Source of the DNA: Nigrospora sphaerica
Taxonomy: Eukaryota > Ascomycota > Sordariomycetes > Amphisphaeriales > Apiosporaceae
Direction: 5' to 3'
Assembly: GCA_018287875.1 (NCBI GenBank)
Contig: JAGVVL010000002.1
Location: forward strand, 3,348,001 to 3,412,000
DNA: 64,000 nucleotides
In this document: positions 20,485-39,002 of the stretch, piece after piece
Layout of the letters: each line of letters starts with the position of its first letter
Numbering within the stretch: the stretch's first letter is position 1
Position numbers and translations under genes: made by a program
Notes under the pieces: generated by a model
Seen by the model: only the letters and a program-made list of their open reading frames with translations
The model's database searches: none
What the model was told of the DNA's origin: nothing

Positions 20485-22898
20485 TGTGTGTGCGCGTGCG
20501 TAGTATGTGTACAATGGAGAGATATGGTAGGTAGAGATGGTGTGATGGTTTATGGGGTCAGTCGTGCGTGCCAGGCGGGACGGGCGTGCACTGCTGCGGA
20601 AGCGGTACGTTGCGTTCCAGTTCGCTTGGGTTGGGTTCCGACGACTAGGGAGGCTCCCCATGCGAGCTGGGAAAGTGGGTGAAGAAGGTAGAGTCAAGGA
20701 TGTTCGCTACCGAACGGGGGACGGGGAGCGGGCGGCTTGACGACCCCCCAAGACACGATCAAGACAGGTTTAGGCACGTTTCGCGCCCAGAGGGAAAAGA
20801 TGCATGGATTGGGGGGGGAAGGATCTCAGATGGGTGATGGTGTACGGCAGATGGCGGGTCTTCCGCTACGGTAGGGGATGGATGTCGGGTGTCTGGTACT
20901 GTGCATCTATCCTAAAGCAGTATACGGCACCACCTACTGACGGGTCTAGGGGAGATAGGGTGGGCGGATGTGGATGGACTCCAGGACGGGGGGGCCGGGA
21001 CAGAGAGGTAGATCAGTGCCTGGCGCCAGCACCACCAGCACGAAGACCGACATCAGAGCACGACCTCAGCATCAACGCCCGGAAACCGGATAGGGCTCAT
21101 AAACATCCCGCATGGGAGAACCTGCCCGCACCAAAAGACCATAATCTCGACTCCGCACCACCACTTCAGAACGGGCCAGTCTGCGGCAGGCCGGTGGGTG
21201 GGCAGCAACAGGGCTCTCTGCTTCTACTTCTTTTCCCGGTCGGGGGGGTGCCTAGCTGATCACGGGCTTGGGGGGGGGGGGGGGGTCGACCGTGGTTCTG
21301 TTGCTGGGCGGCCAATGAGACGCTGGCAGCCCAGAACATGTCGGCACAGACAGACGATTCGTGATACCGGAAGCGAAGGGCGGTATTGCAATCTCTCATG
21401 CATCTTCATCGTATTACCGGCTTGTCGCTGCAACGCCCGCCCGCCCCCGACGCTGGGGTTGTGCCGTGTGGCGTCGGGCTTGACGGCGCTCGCTGCGAGA
21501 CATAACTGCACATCGATCGTACCTCTTTCGAGCGGAAAAGGCGGGAAGAACAGCAGCATCTTGGGAAGTGAACATGGTGATGGTTATCCCTGCAGCCATG
21601 TCTCCGATGTGCATTTCGACAGCAACCCGCATCCATTACCCAGTGCCTGCCTACCCCTCTCTCCTGGCCTCTCCTCTTTCCCCTACATGCCGAGCTGCCT
21701 CCCACCCCTCTTTCTCCCTTGCTGTTACTGGCTTGCCAAACTTTGGCTAGCTAGTTGCTAACGCGCCACGAGAGAGACATGGAACACACAGCATCACCGC
21801 TAACAGCCCAGCCGAGCGTACCTGGCGAACGGCCCCTCGTGTCCTTGCTATCGTCAGGGCCGTCGGAAAGTCTGGCAACGGTGTTGCTTACTTAGGGGCG
21901 GATGGAGGCAGTCAGGGGGTCTCGTCAGGTTTGCTAATCCTCTCGACCCCATTGATCTCTCCAACTCAATGCCCTTCACCCGTGGATCCATCCGTTCAAG
22001 GCGCCTCCTCCCGTCGCACCAGACGGAGGCGGGCCATGAATCGTTCATGGTGCCGTGGCATTCCGCGCTATTGCGCTATGGCGCAAGTGCGGCACCGTCA
22101 ACCGACGAGCAAGCGAGAAAGCCAAGGTCCAAGGTTCCCAGAGTAGCGTGGCATGGAAGCCGCCGGAGAAGCGAGCGGGCGCGCATGGATGTGCAGGCGG
22201 GCAACCAGGTCGCCGACAGCGCGCTCGTCAGAAGTGATGATGTGATGATAGCGATAACATGCCTGCGGCAATCGCCGTCCAGTCTTGGGGGGGCAGGGGG
22301 GCTCCATCAATTCCATAGCACCACCATCCCCGTGTCCCCATCTTCCCAATTTGGCCTGCCCTCCATGCTCGGATCCCGCCCCCCCTGGGGCGTGCCACTC
22401 TGGCCGAACCGGGGCTTGGGCTTGGGCCTCGTCACCGAGGCCGCAAGGCTGACTGATGCCGGAGTGAAACTCTTACGGAGCTGCTGGCCTTGCCGGCAAC
22501 TCGACGCCCCTGGGGCCACTGTAAAATGGACACAAAGGAGTTCATCCCTTGTCTGTCTCATCGTCAACGGGGCCCTGGAAAAGAGGCTAGAGGCTGAACG
22601 TGAACCCGCTGTCCATATTATTAGCTACCTCCTCCGCCTTCTTAGGTAATAACCATAAAATTTCGAGAGAAAAAAAAAGATACAAACGAGCTGGTCTTTC
22701 CCCCCGCCGGCGGCTGTTCTCTATTCCAACCCACGCGACGCCATTCTCGTCCGCCGATCCGTCCCGCCCCCTGTTCCGTTCCCGACACGAGCAGGCTCTT
22801 GGAAATAGACAGCGACAGCAGCGCGCCCGCCCGCCCGCCCGCCGACCGCCCCTCGTCCATCCCCGTACCCACGGTCCGCCGAGCCCGCCGCCGTCGCC
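19741..22898. other. Long intergenic region (3.16 kb), divergent promoters
   Basis: Lies between the starts of the disordered protein (minus) and PTH2 (plus). It contains the GT tract at 20448-20481, a 16-G run at 21270-21285, and many short open frames without protein-like composition. No gene seen, though its size would allow an unrecognised non-coding RNA. Confidence 0.55.
20448..20481. repeat. (GT)n dinucleotide microsatellite
   Basis: About 16 consecutive GT units, followed by a shorter interrupted GT stretch to about 20500. Confidence 0.9.
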
Positions 22899-23695
22899 AT
22901 GTCGCACGACGCCGCCCTGACGCCGGCCTTCATCACGACGAGCATCGTGGCCTTCCTGTCGGGCTTCATGCTGGGCGTGTACAGCATCCGCGGGTACCTC
23001 ATCAGCCCGGCCCTGGCCGCCGAGCGCGCCGCCAACTTCAACGACCCCGTCGAGTCGGACGAGTCGGACGTCGACGAGGACGACACCCTGCTCGACCACG
23101 CCCCCAACTGGGCCAACGCCGCCGAGGCCGACCTCCGCCAGGGCCTGCGCCTGACCGAGACGGGCAAGCGCGCCCGTGCCCGCCTCGACGCCGCCGCCGA
23201 CGCCGCCGCCGAGCTGCTCGACACGGCCGAGGAGTGCAAACTCGTCCTCGTCGTGCGCACCGACCTGGGCATGACCAAGGGTACGTAGCGCGCCGCGCCC
23301 AGCCCCTCTCTCCCCTCGTGCCCTTCACTCCCCAACAACCGCCCTCGCCGGACTGGCTGACCCTCGCTTCTTCCGTAGGCAAAATCGCCGCCCAGGCTTC
23401 CCACGCCACCTTGGCCTGCTACAAGGCCATGTCCAGCTTCCCCCCCTCGTCGCCCCAGTTCCAGCTGCTCCGGCGCTGGGAACGTCACGGCCAGGCCAAG
23501 ATCGCCGTGCAAATCAAGTCGCAGGATGAGATGCTTGCCCTGCAGAGAAAAGCTCGGGACATTGGTCTGGCCGCCGAGGTCATCGCCGATGCCGGACGGA
23601 CACAGATCGAGGCCGGGAGCCTGACTGTTTTGGGCGTCGGCCCGGGCCCCAAGAGCGCCATCGACAAGGTCACTGGAGGTCTGAAGCTCCTGTAA
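22899..23695 (+). CDS. pth2: Peptidyl-tRNA hydrolase 2 (PTH2/Bit1 family)
   Basis: Hydrolyses peptidyl-tRNA released by stalled ribosomes, freeing the tRNA. The 232-residue protein comes from exons 22899-23280 and 23379-23695 with a 98-bp phase 1 intron (donor GTACGT, acceptor CCGTAG). Residues 6-27 form an N-terminal membrane anchor (FITTSIVAFLSGFMLGVYSI), as in eukaryotic PTH2 proteins placed at the mitochondrial outer membrane or ER. An acidic linker (SDESDVDEDD) follows. The catalytic domain starts near residue 115: KLVLVVRTDLGMTKGKIAAQ, SHATLACYK, GQAKIAVQIKSQDEM, then DAGRTQIEAGS and GPGPKSAIDKVTG at the C-terminus. All the usual PTH2 signatures are present. The intron splits the GMTKGKIAAQ motif. 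It is convergent with the coiled-coil gene. Confidence 0.95.
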
Positions 23696-24283
23696 CATCT
23701 CAGGCACGTACGGCCTGATACCCACGCCGGGCCATCAGCCGGGCCGTGCTGGCCAGGTCCCGTTAGTTTGGAAGGAAAAATGAAAGCACCGGGCTAAGCG
23801 GGAGAGCATCGCGACAAAATAGACTATAGAAGGTTGCATGGCGTTTGGAAATCAAAGTCTCAAGTCGGGAATCCGTACCCACGACGAACGAAACTCGGGT
23901 ATGTGACACAAGAATATCACATCTGTCCAGATCAAGTCACGCGCCTGCACCCAATGCGATGACGCTCTGGACCGACTTCACTGCATTCCCTCTTCTACAG
24001 ATGGGAGCTACTGCCATCACGCAACGGCCTGGGAGCAGAATGGCCATTTCTATTGCCATATGTACCTAGCATGCTCATTACACTACCCCGCTGCCTGTTT
24101 CTCACTCCCAAGACCATCTCCCTTTTCTGCTGAAAAGCACAGCTCGAAAGTAAAACATGCACGTGTGGGTATATTGCAACATAAGTTACGCTGTATCGTC
24201 AATGCGGTATGCTCTCTCCTGTCCGCAGCCCGCGACGCAATGCGCGACCGTCCTACGCGGCCGGCCCGCCGTCGCCACCGCAT
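23696..24283. other. Intergenic region between convergent genes
   Basis: The 3' flanks of PTH2 (plus) and the coiled-coil gene (minus), 588 bp. No gene seen. Confidence 0.6.
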
Positions 24284-26677
24284 CTACAGGATTTTACTCG
24301 CTGTCCTCACCCGTTTGGCGTTGTTCTCCGCCGTTCGGGTTACTGGAGATGCCGACCGTTTAGGGTCAAGACTTCGTGCGGCTCGTCCCTCGTGAAGCCT
24401 CTGCAAGCTCTCGTTGGCGTGGTCGATAGCGTTTTGAGTACTCGCAAGCTTGGTTTCAAGACTCGAAATTCGCGAACCATAGCCGTGGTGATTTTGATCC
24501 ACGTGTCTGACAATAAGATCAAACAGATGCCGTGTTGTGATATTGCTCAGCTGATCGTTGAGGGCTTCAATTCCCAGCGTCACTGCTTCGAGGCGTTTGC
24601 CACCGTCGTTCAGATGAACTGCCATAGTCTTAATCTTCTGTGCCAGAAGCTGAATATTTCGTTGTGTTGAAGCCCAAGCTTCCATATCCGGCAGCGCTGC
24701 AAGTTTTTGTTCCACAGCGGCAAGTTTGGTCTGCACGTCCTCGCAGAATGACGCGCTCGGCTTATTCGCCGTGGTTTCGAGCTTTGTAAGTCGTGGTGTC
24801 AAGTCATCCACCATCTTGACGAAACCATGACGGGCGCCCTCGACTTCTGTGACTCGTCCCGAAATTTCGTCGATCATTTCGCCGAAGAGGTCGGCTTGCT
24901 TGCTCATAGAGTCCTCGGTATACTTGTGAAGCTTCTGGAGGTTCTCCTGGATTTTCTTGATTTGCTGGCCAGTGTTGGCTACAGCGACATCCAATTGCGC
25001 AATCGGTTGGTACTTTCGTTGAAGCTCCATTACCTGCTTCTTCAAGTCGTCGTCTGGAACAGGCGGTGTTGGTTCCTGGACAGGTTGCACGCTACGGTCC
25101 TTCATGCTTTTAGACAGCTGGTCAAATTCCCGCCGAACGGGGTTCGGCGTATTCTGGTGCTGGTGGGACATCTCCCGCATCTGCGCAAGATCGTTTTCCA
25201 AGGCCTCGAGCTTTTGCTTCATGTTGGGCACGGAGTTGCCAATGTTGTGTATCGTCCATTGGTCTCCAATGTCGTCCAACGTCTTGAAATCAAGATTTTC
25301 CGTACGTTCCCGGATCGTTGAAAGTTCGCTCTCGACTGTTGATATCCTGCCCTGAACGGACGAAAGTTCAGCGCTCACGTTGAAAACCGTCTCAAGACTG
25401 GTCTCGGCCGTAGTAACTCGAGTTCTGAGCTCATCCACCATCAAGGGTAACGCTTCGATGCTCTGCTGGGCATTGCCCGAGCTGGTCGAGCTCTGGGCCG
25501 AGGCCCTCGCTCCCACCGGGTTCACTTTGGATGCCTTACTGAGCATAGCGTTCCGCATTTCGACAAAGTCTTCCTGCAGTGCCGTGACTCTCTCCTTGAG
25601 CTGCGCATTCTCTTTTGCCAATGCCGACTTGTCCTTTTCAAGCTCATTTTGCTTGCTCATTAGCGCACGGCAGACCTCTGTCGCCTGTTCATGGTCTTCC
25701 TTAGACTGATCCCGGCAAGTTTGGAGCTCCGCGATTGCCTCCTGAGCCTGGGAGAGTTTCTCCTCCAGTTCGGACCAGCGCGGGTGGGCCGTTTGAAGTT
25801 TCTGGATCTCATCTTGAGCCTGGCGTTGTTTTTCTTCGAGATCAGCAAATTTGGCAGCCAAGTCGGCCACCGCCGGATCTGTGGTTGGTGGAGCGGTTGG
25901 CAACCCAGCAGGCGGTGGCTGAGCCCGTTGAATGATAGCGGCAATTGTTTCGAGAGCTCCCCGATGGTCCTTGTCGATGATCGAGTATCTCTCAGTGAGG
26001 GTCTTCAACTCTTCCTCATCACGCGATCTCTGCATCTTCTGGACTTCTCGGAGGGCAGAGGATCCAGGCGGCGTGTTGTTCGCCTCCACGCGCCTGGCCT
26101 CCATTTCCTTTTTCTTCTTCTCTCTGTGCCATGCCAGGACGGCGCGTTTCGATACAATCTCGTACGATTTATACAAGACCTCGAAAATGCCTTGCAGCGA
26201 GGGGTCCGAGGATTTCGGCCAAGGTCTCGTAGGCGTGGCCGTTTGTGTGGGAATGGCACCCGATGAGGTTCTCGCTGTCAACTCGTTAGCCTACCATCCC
26301 AATCCCGAAACCTCAGGGTTCGTAGAAAGCACATGTTTTTTTTTCCTGGTTGGGGGGGGGGGGGGGGTTACTGTACCTGTCGAAGGTCGCCCGCTGGTTG
26401 GCGTGTCTTTGGCTGGCGACATTTGCGTCCGAGGCGCCATTGGAACATCGGTATTCAGCTTCAAGGCACTACGGTTCTGAGTCACCTCCTTCGTATTGTC
26501 GCGACTGCTCCGTTCGTCGCGGAGGTCTCGACTGTTCTCTCCCTTACGGCCGTCCGGGGGCGCCCGCCAGCTCAATATCTTTTCCCGTTCGCTTCTTTCG
26601 TTGCGCACTCGCGGTTTGTGGGTGTCTGCCAAGGTTCGGCGTTCGTCGCCGAAGCCCACACTCTTGTACGAAGCCAT
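24284..26677 (-). CDS. Long coiled-coil protein with basic ends, function unknown
   Basis: A 763-residue protein from exons 26377-26677 and 24284-26274 with a 102-bp intron (donor GTACAG, branch GCTAAC, acceptor TTGACAG, phase 1). The start chosen is MASYKSVGFG; the frame upstream holds only a GTG. Residues 1-110 are basic and disordered. A helical segment (LQGIFEVLYKSYEIVSKRAV) precedes several long coiled coils, roughly residues 240-370, 390-450, 500-560 and 590-730, broken by Pro-rich hinges. The C-terminus has a bipartite basic cluster (DPKRSASP and NNAKRVRTASKIL) suggesting nuclear location. Similar architecture occurs in spindle, kinetochore and SMC-like proteins, but I see no ATPase head and do not recognise a family. 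The intron contains a 16-G (plus strand) tract. Confidence 0.85.
26352..26367. repeat. 16-bp poly-G tract (poly-C in the transcript) inside an intron
   Basis: An uninterrupted run of 16 G on the plus strand. It lies in the intron of the coiled-coil gene, about 9 bp after the donor site in transcript orientation. Confidence 0.9.
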
Positions 26678-29162
26678 CTTCACTTGAAAGCGATGTAGCT
26701 GGCAGATGGCCGGGTTGGCAGCGGCGGGGAACCCGCAGGAGTGCTCTCACGGCGCGTGGATTAGAAGGAAAGATCTTGCTCCCCAGAGCTACCGGGTCGA
26801 ATGGTGCCAAGGTTCAAGTACTGCTGTGCTTTCCCGGACCACGCGCGCTGCGGCGCCGCTGTGTTTCAAATACTTGGTGTCGCGGGCGCTGTTCGACGGC
26901 ATTCCCTGACGAGGTAAACGTCTACTCCTGGAGTCTGCAGGCCAGCGCCACAAGGGAATGCTGGCTTCGGGGCGCGATCGGCCAACCGGCAAAGGCATAA
27001 GCGAAGACCGGTGAAAGATTGTCCCTCGTGTCACCGCACAGCGAAGGCTCCAACGAAAAGGACGGAGGTCTGATAATTGCACGCATTAGAACCAGGGGCA
27101 TGTGCTTGGGGGAGGTGGGCTCCCAAGTGCAGGAGCGCATTCGTAATTCAAGTACTTACCTCTATACGTGAACGTAACCCTGCCGCCTGCATCCGAGAAC
27201 CGTCGTGTGCTACTTATATATGTGTGTAGCGCAGGCAAGCATACATGATGTGACAGTGTGTAGCGAGGGTCCAAGTGCCGCAACGCGCCGGTTGCAGGAT
27301 GGGTGGGGCTTCGACTAGTGAGGCGGCAGCAGCAGGGGCGGGACCAACAATCAACTTTCGACCTTCCGGATCGCTTGTTGGCTCGGACGAATTCGTAGAG
27401 GTGAGTGACGACGGGGCGGCGACAAGCGCAAACGGGTGATTTCAGGAAAACGGGGAGGGGTTCGTGGGCAGAGTCACAATCTGTAGAACGGACACGACGG
27501 GCAAACCGAACAGGCATGTGCCGACCAACGGGCCGAACAGAGTGTGTGAATGGGGTTGGTGAAAAGAATGATGGATCAGCTCCAATGGGCAATCTACAAG
27601 GATAGGCTAGGTTAGCATGCTGGCCAGTTGGTTGGGCTGAGGGCGGTGATCCACACAAGCGATGCGAGGTACATCAAATGGCGTTACGCGGTGTCTGGCG
27701 ACCAACATGTACACAAAAGGTCGTAGTAGGTGCGTGCTGCAGCCACAGCGTTAGATGCTGCATGGGGAGGTACGGATGTGCAGTTCAGCTGTCGTCATTT
27801 CTCAGAAAAACCAATCTGTTTTGGGTGAATTAAATAAAAATCAATTAGAAGGCGGCGGCCCACAGCCAGAGCTTTCCACGCGACCAAGGATCGCAAGCAT
27901 CCATCCGATCCCGCTTGCAGCTACATCGTAATTACCTGAATACCTGTACTTAAGTACATGTAAGTGAGCACCCTAGCTGAATGATAGGCGCGTAGGCCAC
28001 AAGTACCTAACCTGGAGTGTAAACAATAACCCCCACCTATAATAACATGGACCATTACCGACGCTCGAGTGATTCCAAAAAATGCATTAGCATGTGGATG
28101 AGTGTAGGCGAGGGCGGAACGCACGCAGGGTATAGTGGCCTTGAGTAAATATTCGTACCGCCAAGACAGCTTAAGAGTGTTAGGCATTCGCAAACGAACG
28201 CATTCAGGTAACGGGAAGTACCCTTCGCGACGAGAAACCGCTGTGCGTGACCTATTTAAAATGTAATTGCTAAAATTTTCACAAATGATAACTCACGTAC
28301 ACCATGCATACCAATGGACGATAAATACTTACGAATGCGAATTGATTCGTACCCAGCGTTAACTTCCGCAACCGTGGGGACGTTGACGCGATCAGGGCAA
28401 CTCCTGTCACGACCAAGATTGATTAATGCAGTCACGACAGGCGCAGCGACCCGGTGGAAGAAGGGTAGCGTTTGTCCAACAAACAGCCACCTTCCCAGAT
28501 CCTAAATCTCTCAAAGCAAGATAACCAGTGACGACTTGTACGTACGCGTACTTAAAGTACATACTTATCTAAACCTCCAGTGGAACGCGATTTCCTAAAG
28601 AAACCGGCAGTTGAGGGATCGCTAAGGTGGGTGCATAGGTACCTAGGTATTTATTGCAGTGGCTGCAAGAATTTTGAACGTCCGTCGGGGGATGAACAAT
28701 CAACCGTTCGAACTATCCTCAACGGAGGTACAATAAAGTCAAAGTAGTTCGCCTCTATTTGCACCTCATAGCTGAAGCGCCAAGAATCTGTCATTTGTGA
28801 ACCTGGTCTGGTCTCCAGCTGGTTGTCCGGCTAGCACCTTATCTCACAGCCTCAGCCACACCCTCAGGGATTACCAGTGGAAAGCGCAGCCAACCCCGTC
28901 GCTTCCCGCCACAGGAGCTGCAGCCTGATTGGGAAGCTCCAGTACCTTGCGGCACGCGCCTTTCCGCGTTGTTGAATTTTGCCAGCCTCGTCCCATCCAC
29001 CCGATTCCCTCGTCGCATTACAAGCCGAGAGCCAGCTCCGATCTAGACTCTGGACCTTGAAACTCGCCGCAAACCGTCCATCGTCCACCCATCCTTACTC
29101 GGAGTTGCTCATCGCAATTACTCGAGACAACCAAACGCACCGAAGCCGGAGCACCTGTCAAA
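26678..29162. other. Intergenic region (2.5 kb), divergent promoters
   Basis: Lies between the starts of the coiled-coil gene (minus) and RVB2 (plus). From about 27780 to 28800 it is distinctly more AT-rich than the surroundings, with several short near-palindromes such as GTACGTACGCGTAC near 28538. No gene seen; a 190-codon minus frame at 27086-27658 was rejected. Confidence 0.55.
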
Positions 29163-35788
<6,626 letters not shown>

Positions 35789-36091
35789 CTATGAGGAAGT
35801 ACCCTTCACCTCCATGATCCCGGACTCTGCGGGTCTCTTGGAGAAGTTCTTCCAGTCTTCCGTAAGTGTCTTGTGGGTTGCCTCGTCCATGGCGCCCATA
35901 GCTTTGGCCATGTCCCCCTCACTCTCGAAATCGAGGATGACAATGACCTCCCAGAGGCTGTCCTCGGCCGGAGTGTTGAAGACGTGGTATGATTTGGCGA
36001 ATGGTTTCCACGGGCCCAAGGCCCAAGGAACGTAATGGTCAACGTCCACCTCGGAACCCTTGCGGTAGGCTACGCAGAATACGGCGGACAT
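35789..36091 (-). CDS. EthD-like dimeric alpha/beta-barrel protein
   Basis: A 100-residue single-exon protein, start MSAVFCVAYRKG. Length, the N-terminal beta strand with the basic turn, HYVPWALGPWKPFAKSYHV, and the C-terminal DEATHKTLTEDWKNF resemble the EthD family of small ferredoxin-like dimers. Members include accessory proteins of ether degradation and decarboxylase- or cyclase-like enzymes in fungal polyketide pathways. An upstream in-frame ATG (36151) would add 20 residues without homologous character, so the inner start was preferred. It stands alone, with no biosynthetic genes nearby, so its substrate cannot be inferred. Confidence 0.75.
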   Translation of the reverse strand: MSAVFCVAYRKGSEVDVDHYVPWALGPWKPFAKSYHVFNTPAEDSLWEVIVILDFESEGDMAKAMGAMDEATHKTLTEDWKNFSKRPAESGIMEVKGTSS

Positions 36092-38078
36092 GCTGGCTAG
36101 TTGGCTAATAGAGACGGCTGCATTGTATTTCCTCCTTTTGAGCGGATGCAAGCGAGCGGAGTGACGATGAGGGTGGCGGCTCGTTTGTTACATGCCCGGG
36201 TCGTCGTTCTATTTTGGCGGATCAGCAAGACTCATATAGGAACCACACAATGACTTGACAAGTTTCGGTCGAGGCGATGGGTGAGTTCAATCAAGGATTT
36301 GTGCTCAGTAGGGCCAGACTACCCCCGTCTTATTGGATATTGGGCCCGGGTTGGTCAGCCCCCCCCCCCCGAGCGCCCGCTCAACGACATCCCATCACGG
36401 GCATCTCCCCATCAGGTGCGTGAGCCGCTCAGCAAACACCGATGATCTCTTGCGCCCAGACTTGTAACGACAGTACGTAACCTAGGTGTTTTCCATCTTG
36501 TAGCATTTACAAGGAAGCTTTGCATCAATGGGAATGTGGACTATTTTATTTATTTCCATTGCGAAGCTCTACTAAAGTCGGGTTACCAATATTCCATCTA
36601 AGACTAAGAGGGCCTTACAGAAACCTGGAAAACGGCCTAGAGATCTCATTGGCCCATACAGAAATCCCAAAATTGGATTAGCTGGATGCGTTGCGAGGTT
36701 CGAGCCCCATTTCGATCAAACGGCCAAGCTTCAACGAGCTTGTTCTTTTTTATTCCGGAGGCATGATCATCATCGCCTTTGTCCCCTCCTCTAACACTTC
36801 TTGTCTTCGAGCTATGCGCTACAGAAGACGAACGCAACCCCTCATTCCTTTTTACCGGCGAACGCAGACAAAAGAACCCCGCCCTGACGTGGCACCTCAA
36901 AGGCCCCACCCACTGTGTCACTCAACTCAACTTCAGTTATCATGTAGCACCGGCTAACAACAGCATTGAGGGCGAAGATCGCCACGGTAGGACGAATAAC
37001 CTTCCCTCCCGTTTCGGCCGGCCCTTGCTTTGGTGGCGCCCATACCGTATTGTTAAGAGGGCAAACGGCTGGACCTGGCAGCTAAAGCCATTTCCACCAA
37101 CTCTGCGCCAACATGCCGATACCAACTGTTCGGCTCGGGGCAGCCTAGGGGCCAGTCTAAGACCAGTTGATCGCTCACGCTAAAGGAACCAGATCGTAGT
37201 TTCTCTTCCTGGTCATTCACTTTGCGATCCGGACTGTTGGGTTATGGTCTCCCTTGACACCAGCCATCTGATAAGCCCTCCCACGCACTTTCCTCTTCCC
37301 CCTCACAACCTCGATGAGCTATTGGCTCTGCCTAGGCATGGGACGCAGACTTGCCGAGGAACTTGGCACCTTACGGAACACAGCATCATTAGGGTAGGAA
37401 CGGCATTTTTGGGCCCTTGTACGTAACTTAGCCGAGGCGGCTACATAGCTTGCCATCATTCCCACGGGCTGACTACTACCTTTCAGCGCTGCTACACCGG
37501 TGACACGATACAGCAAGGGGAGGTACAACTGGGTGGGTATTCATTGGCACATGCCCTTGTAAGCTACAATCATCTTCTGTGTGGCATGTCGAGGTATTTA
37601 GCTAACATGACGCAGCTTCATCGTTGCCGCAAGAAAGCCGGCCCGGCAGCGGCAGACATCGTCGCCAGCTAAGTTCCCGCCAGAGGGTAGTCAGCGTGCC
37701 GACTCAGCTTCGTAGCGGGTAAAACAGCCAAAGGCCGACTCACCATTTGAAAAAGAAGAAGGCATATAGAAGGAAAAGTCCAAGTTGTGTCGTGTTTAAG
37801 TGGTTCGCTTTACAACGCCCAATTCAGATCGCCAAACTGGGCGAGGACTCGCTCCGGGGTCGGAAATGGTCGGCTACCAGCTTTTCTCCCTAGGGGGTCA
37901 TGTTATTGCCCACATTCAGCTGCAACGTTTTGCAGATTGAGTTATAAGGCAACTCTGTTAAAGAGGGGCGTCTGGCATAAGGGGTTATCAACAGTCCTCG
38001 GAATTCAAGAGGCGGGTAAATTCAATTAATATACCAAGCCCGCAATGACTCTAAATGCACTTCTAACGCCATCGGTCT
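36092..38078. other. Intergenic region (2 kb)
   Basis: Moderate GC, a 12-C run at 36359-36370, and short open frames only. A GGTTCGAGCC string near 36698 was checked as a tRNA T-arm and rejected. No gene seen. Confidence 0.55.
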
Positions 38079-39002
38079 CTAGTCGTACTCGACCTCGATG
38101 ACCTTTTCCACGTCAAACATATGCTCCGGGTCTAGGTTCTCGAGATTCACCGTCCCGCCCTCCTTCTTGGTGAGGTAGTAGCCGCGCTGGTTGCTCACGA
38201 CCTTGACGCCGCGCGTCACGAAGCTGTTGCAGTAGTGCGTGTGGCCAAAGACCCAGTACTGGACGGGTCGCCAGTCGCCGGCGGCGAGGAGGTCGGTCGA
38301 GAAGGCGCTGCGCGCGGGGGAGTCGCGGTGCTGGGGTTTGGAGGTGCCGGACCGGGCGGGCGCGTGGTGCGTGGCGACGACGACGGTGCGGGGCGGGGGC
38401 GCGTCGGGCGACGCCGCCGCCGCCGCCGCCGCCGCCGCCTCGCGCCGCACTTGGGCCACCTGCGCCCGCAGCCACTCGAGGTCCTCGGCGTGGCAGCGGT
38501 TGTGCGCCTCGACGGTCCAGTCGGCGACGTGGCCAAAGTCCTGCACGGTGGCGCGCACGGCGGCGGCGTCATCGTCGGGCACGCGCGTCCACAGCGTGCA
38601 GCCCAGCAGCGTCACGCCCGTGCCCGGCAGGTCGAAGCGGTCGCGCTGCAGCAGCGTGAGCCGCCCGCCGAGCGCCGGCTCCGCCTCGAGCCGCCGCGCC
38701 GCCGCCGCGCCCGCCGCCTGCGTCGCGTTGTAGAAGTCGTGGTTGCCGAGCACGAGGAACACGCGCTCGAACGTGTCCGTCATGCGCCGCAGAAACCCCA
38801 GGTACGCCTCGTAATTGCTGAGGTTGCCGATGTCGCCCCCCAGCAGCAGGTACGGCGCCCGCCGCGGCACCACAAAGTCGCCGTACTGCTCGCCGCTGCC
38901 CACCTCGAGGTGCAGGTCCGACATGATCTGGATCGCGACGCGCTTCTTGGGCGGCCTCGTGCCGAAGGGGAGTTTCCACGGCAGGTTCCAGAGAAAAGCC
39001 AT
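38079..39002 (-). CDS. Calcineurin-like metallophosphoesterase
   Basis: A 307-residue single-exon protein of the binuclear metal phosphoesterase superfamily. Metal-binding blocks appear in order: SDLHLE (Asp29, His31), GGDIGN (Asp57), GNHDF (Asn87, His88), ATHHAP and, near the C-terminus, FGHTHYCNSF. All residues needed for the two-metal site are therefore present. A poly-Ala stretch (about nine Ala) lies between the third and fourth blocks. The N-terminus (MAFLWNLPWKLPFGTRPP) is hydrophobic but short and not a clear signal. Fungal proteins of this type are often annotated as Ser/Thr phosphatases, but the substrate is unknown. Codon use is extremely GC-rich. A TATA box lies about 70 bp upstream. 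Confidence 0.9.
   Translation of the reverse strand: MAFLWNLPWKLPFGTRPPKKRVAIQIMSDLHLEVGSGEQYGDFVVPRRAPYLLLGGDIGNLSNYEAYLGFLRRMTDTFERVFLVLGNHDFYNATQAAGAAAARRLEAEPALGGRLTLLQRDRFDLPGTGVTLLGCTLWTRVPDDDAAAVRATVQDFGHVADWTVEAHNRCHAEDLEWLRAQVAQVRREAAAAAAAAASPDAPPPRTVVVATHHAPARSGTSKPQHRDSPARSAFSTDLLAAGDWRPVQYWVFGHTHYCNSFVTRGVKVVSNQRGYYLTKKEGGTVNLENLDPEHMFDVEKVIEVEYD

Noticed and set aside
22721..23725. 334-codon minus-strand frame
   Set aside because: Antisense to PTH2, whose identity is secure.
27086..27658. 190-codon minus-strand frame
   Set aside because: No recognisable features, no supporting leader, composition unlike the real genes nearby.
36640..36720. GGTTCGAGCC string suggesting a tRNA T-arm
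   Set aside because: The flanking bases do not form a T stem, and there is no A box or acceptor stem around it.
35789..39002. Possible secondary-metabolite cluster around the EthD-like gene
   Set aside because: No polyketide synthase, peptide synthetase, terpene cyclase or tailoring oxidase is present; the neighbours are a phosphoesterase and housekeeping genes.
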